Source: Patescibacteria group bacterium (lineage in GTDB: Bacteria > Patescibacteriota > Patescibacteriia > UBA2169). From it: DNA of 5,325 nt. Of the stretch, positions 5,105 to 5,325 are shown in pieces; position 1 is the first letter of the stretch; every line of letters begins with the position of its first letter. The stretch spans positions 1 through 5,325 of the forward strand of contig JAHJSI010000014.1 of the NCBI GenBank assembly GCA_018830465.1. Reading direction: 5' to 3'. The notes below the pieces were generated by a model that ran no database searches, was not told where the DNA came from, and was given only the letters and a program-made list of their open reading frames with translations. Made by a program: the position numbers and the translations under genes.

Positions 5105-5325
5105 AACGCGATTAAACCTATTCCAATTGATATTAAAATTATAGCAAAAATCTTTTGCGCGAGCACTGCGCCTGTCAGCTTCTCAGACATTATTTTTGGA
5201 AACTTCTTTGCGAGCAGGATTATCATAAGCAGTAAAAATGCGTATTGCGCGCCTTGCATCGCGTTCACAAGCGACACAGACGCAAGCGATATTGAATAAT
5301 TGACCAGCACGAATCCAAGCGCGCC
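5101..5325 (-). CDS. C-terminal end of an EamA/DMT-family membrane permease (start outside window)
   Basis: The last 74 codons of a gene that enters from the right edge and stops at TGA 5101-5103. The visible part is two or three hydrophobic helices: GFVLVNYSISLASVSLVNAM, then YAFLLLMIILLAKKF, then IFAIILISIGIGLIAF at the very end. The pattern of a SLV-type helix, a short loop with charged residues, and a final glycine-rich helix fits the end of a drug/metabolite transporter (EamA) repeat. The substrate is unknown. An internal GTG at 5310 is not a credible start because the frame stays open past the window edge. Confidence 0.65.
   Translation of the reverse strand, partial: GALGFVLVNYSISLASVSLVNAMQGAQYAFLLLMIILLAKKFPKIMSEKLTGAVLAQKIFAIILISIGIGLIAF

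Overview
The window looks like a bacterial chromosome fragment of moderately low GC. The best guess is Candidate Phyla Radiation / Patescibacteria (Parcubacteria-like). This is an inference from compact minus-strand genes, starts without clear Shine-Dalgarno sequences, and GC-rich palindromes of the CCGCC-n-GGCGG type inserted in and between genes. No rRNA or marker gene is present to prove it. The code appears standard: one gene ends at TGA and no other reading frame needs TGA as sense.

Every supported gene is on the minus strand, so transcription runs from right to left. In that order they are: the C-terminal end of an EamA/DMT-type permease (5325-5101); an AbrB-type antitoxin and a PIN-domain (VapC-like) toxin overlapping by 14 bases (5037-4383); a very short membrane-protein region split into two overlapping reading frames (4366-4191); a membrane-anchored clan GH-A glycoside hydrolase (4188-3172); a PduO-type ATP:cob(I)alamin adenosyltransferase (3163-2603); and a class II, adenosylcobalamin-dependent ribonucleotide reductase, NrdJ (2423 to beyond base 1, C-terminus cut off). 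There is no gene-free stretch above 300 bases. The longest gap, 2424-2602, is a dense regulatory region.

The clearest functional unit is adenosyltransferase plus NrdJ: one makes the coenzyme B12 that the other uses to generate its thiyl radical. nrdJ has its own promoter (TTCACA, 17 bases, TATAAT). It carries two near-consensus NrdR boxes, one between -35 and -10 and one just after the predicted transcription start. Further upstream lie a perfect DnaA box and a near-perfect second one. The toxin-antitoxin pair has a strong promoter (TTGACA, 17 bases, TATACT) overlapping two adjacent palindromes, as expected for autoregulation. Its -35 element contains the stop codon of the permease gene.

No wholly new system is evident. 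The main oddities are the palindromic repeats translated in frame within the NrdJ N-terminus, the possible DnaA/NrdR double control of nrdJ, and the split small membrane gene.
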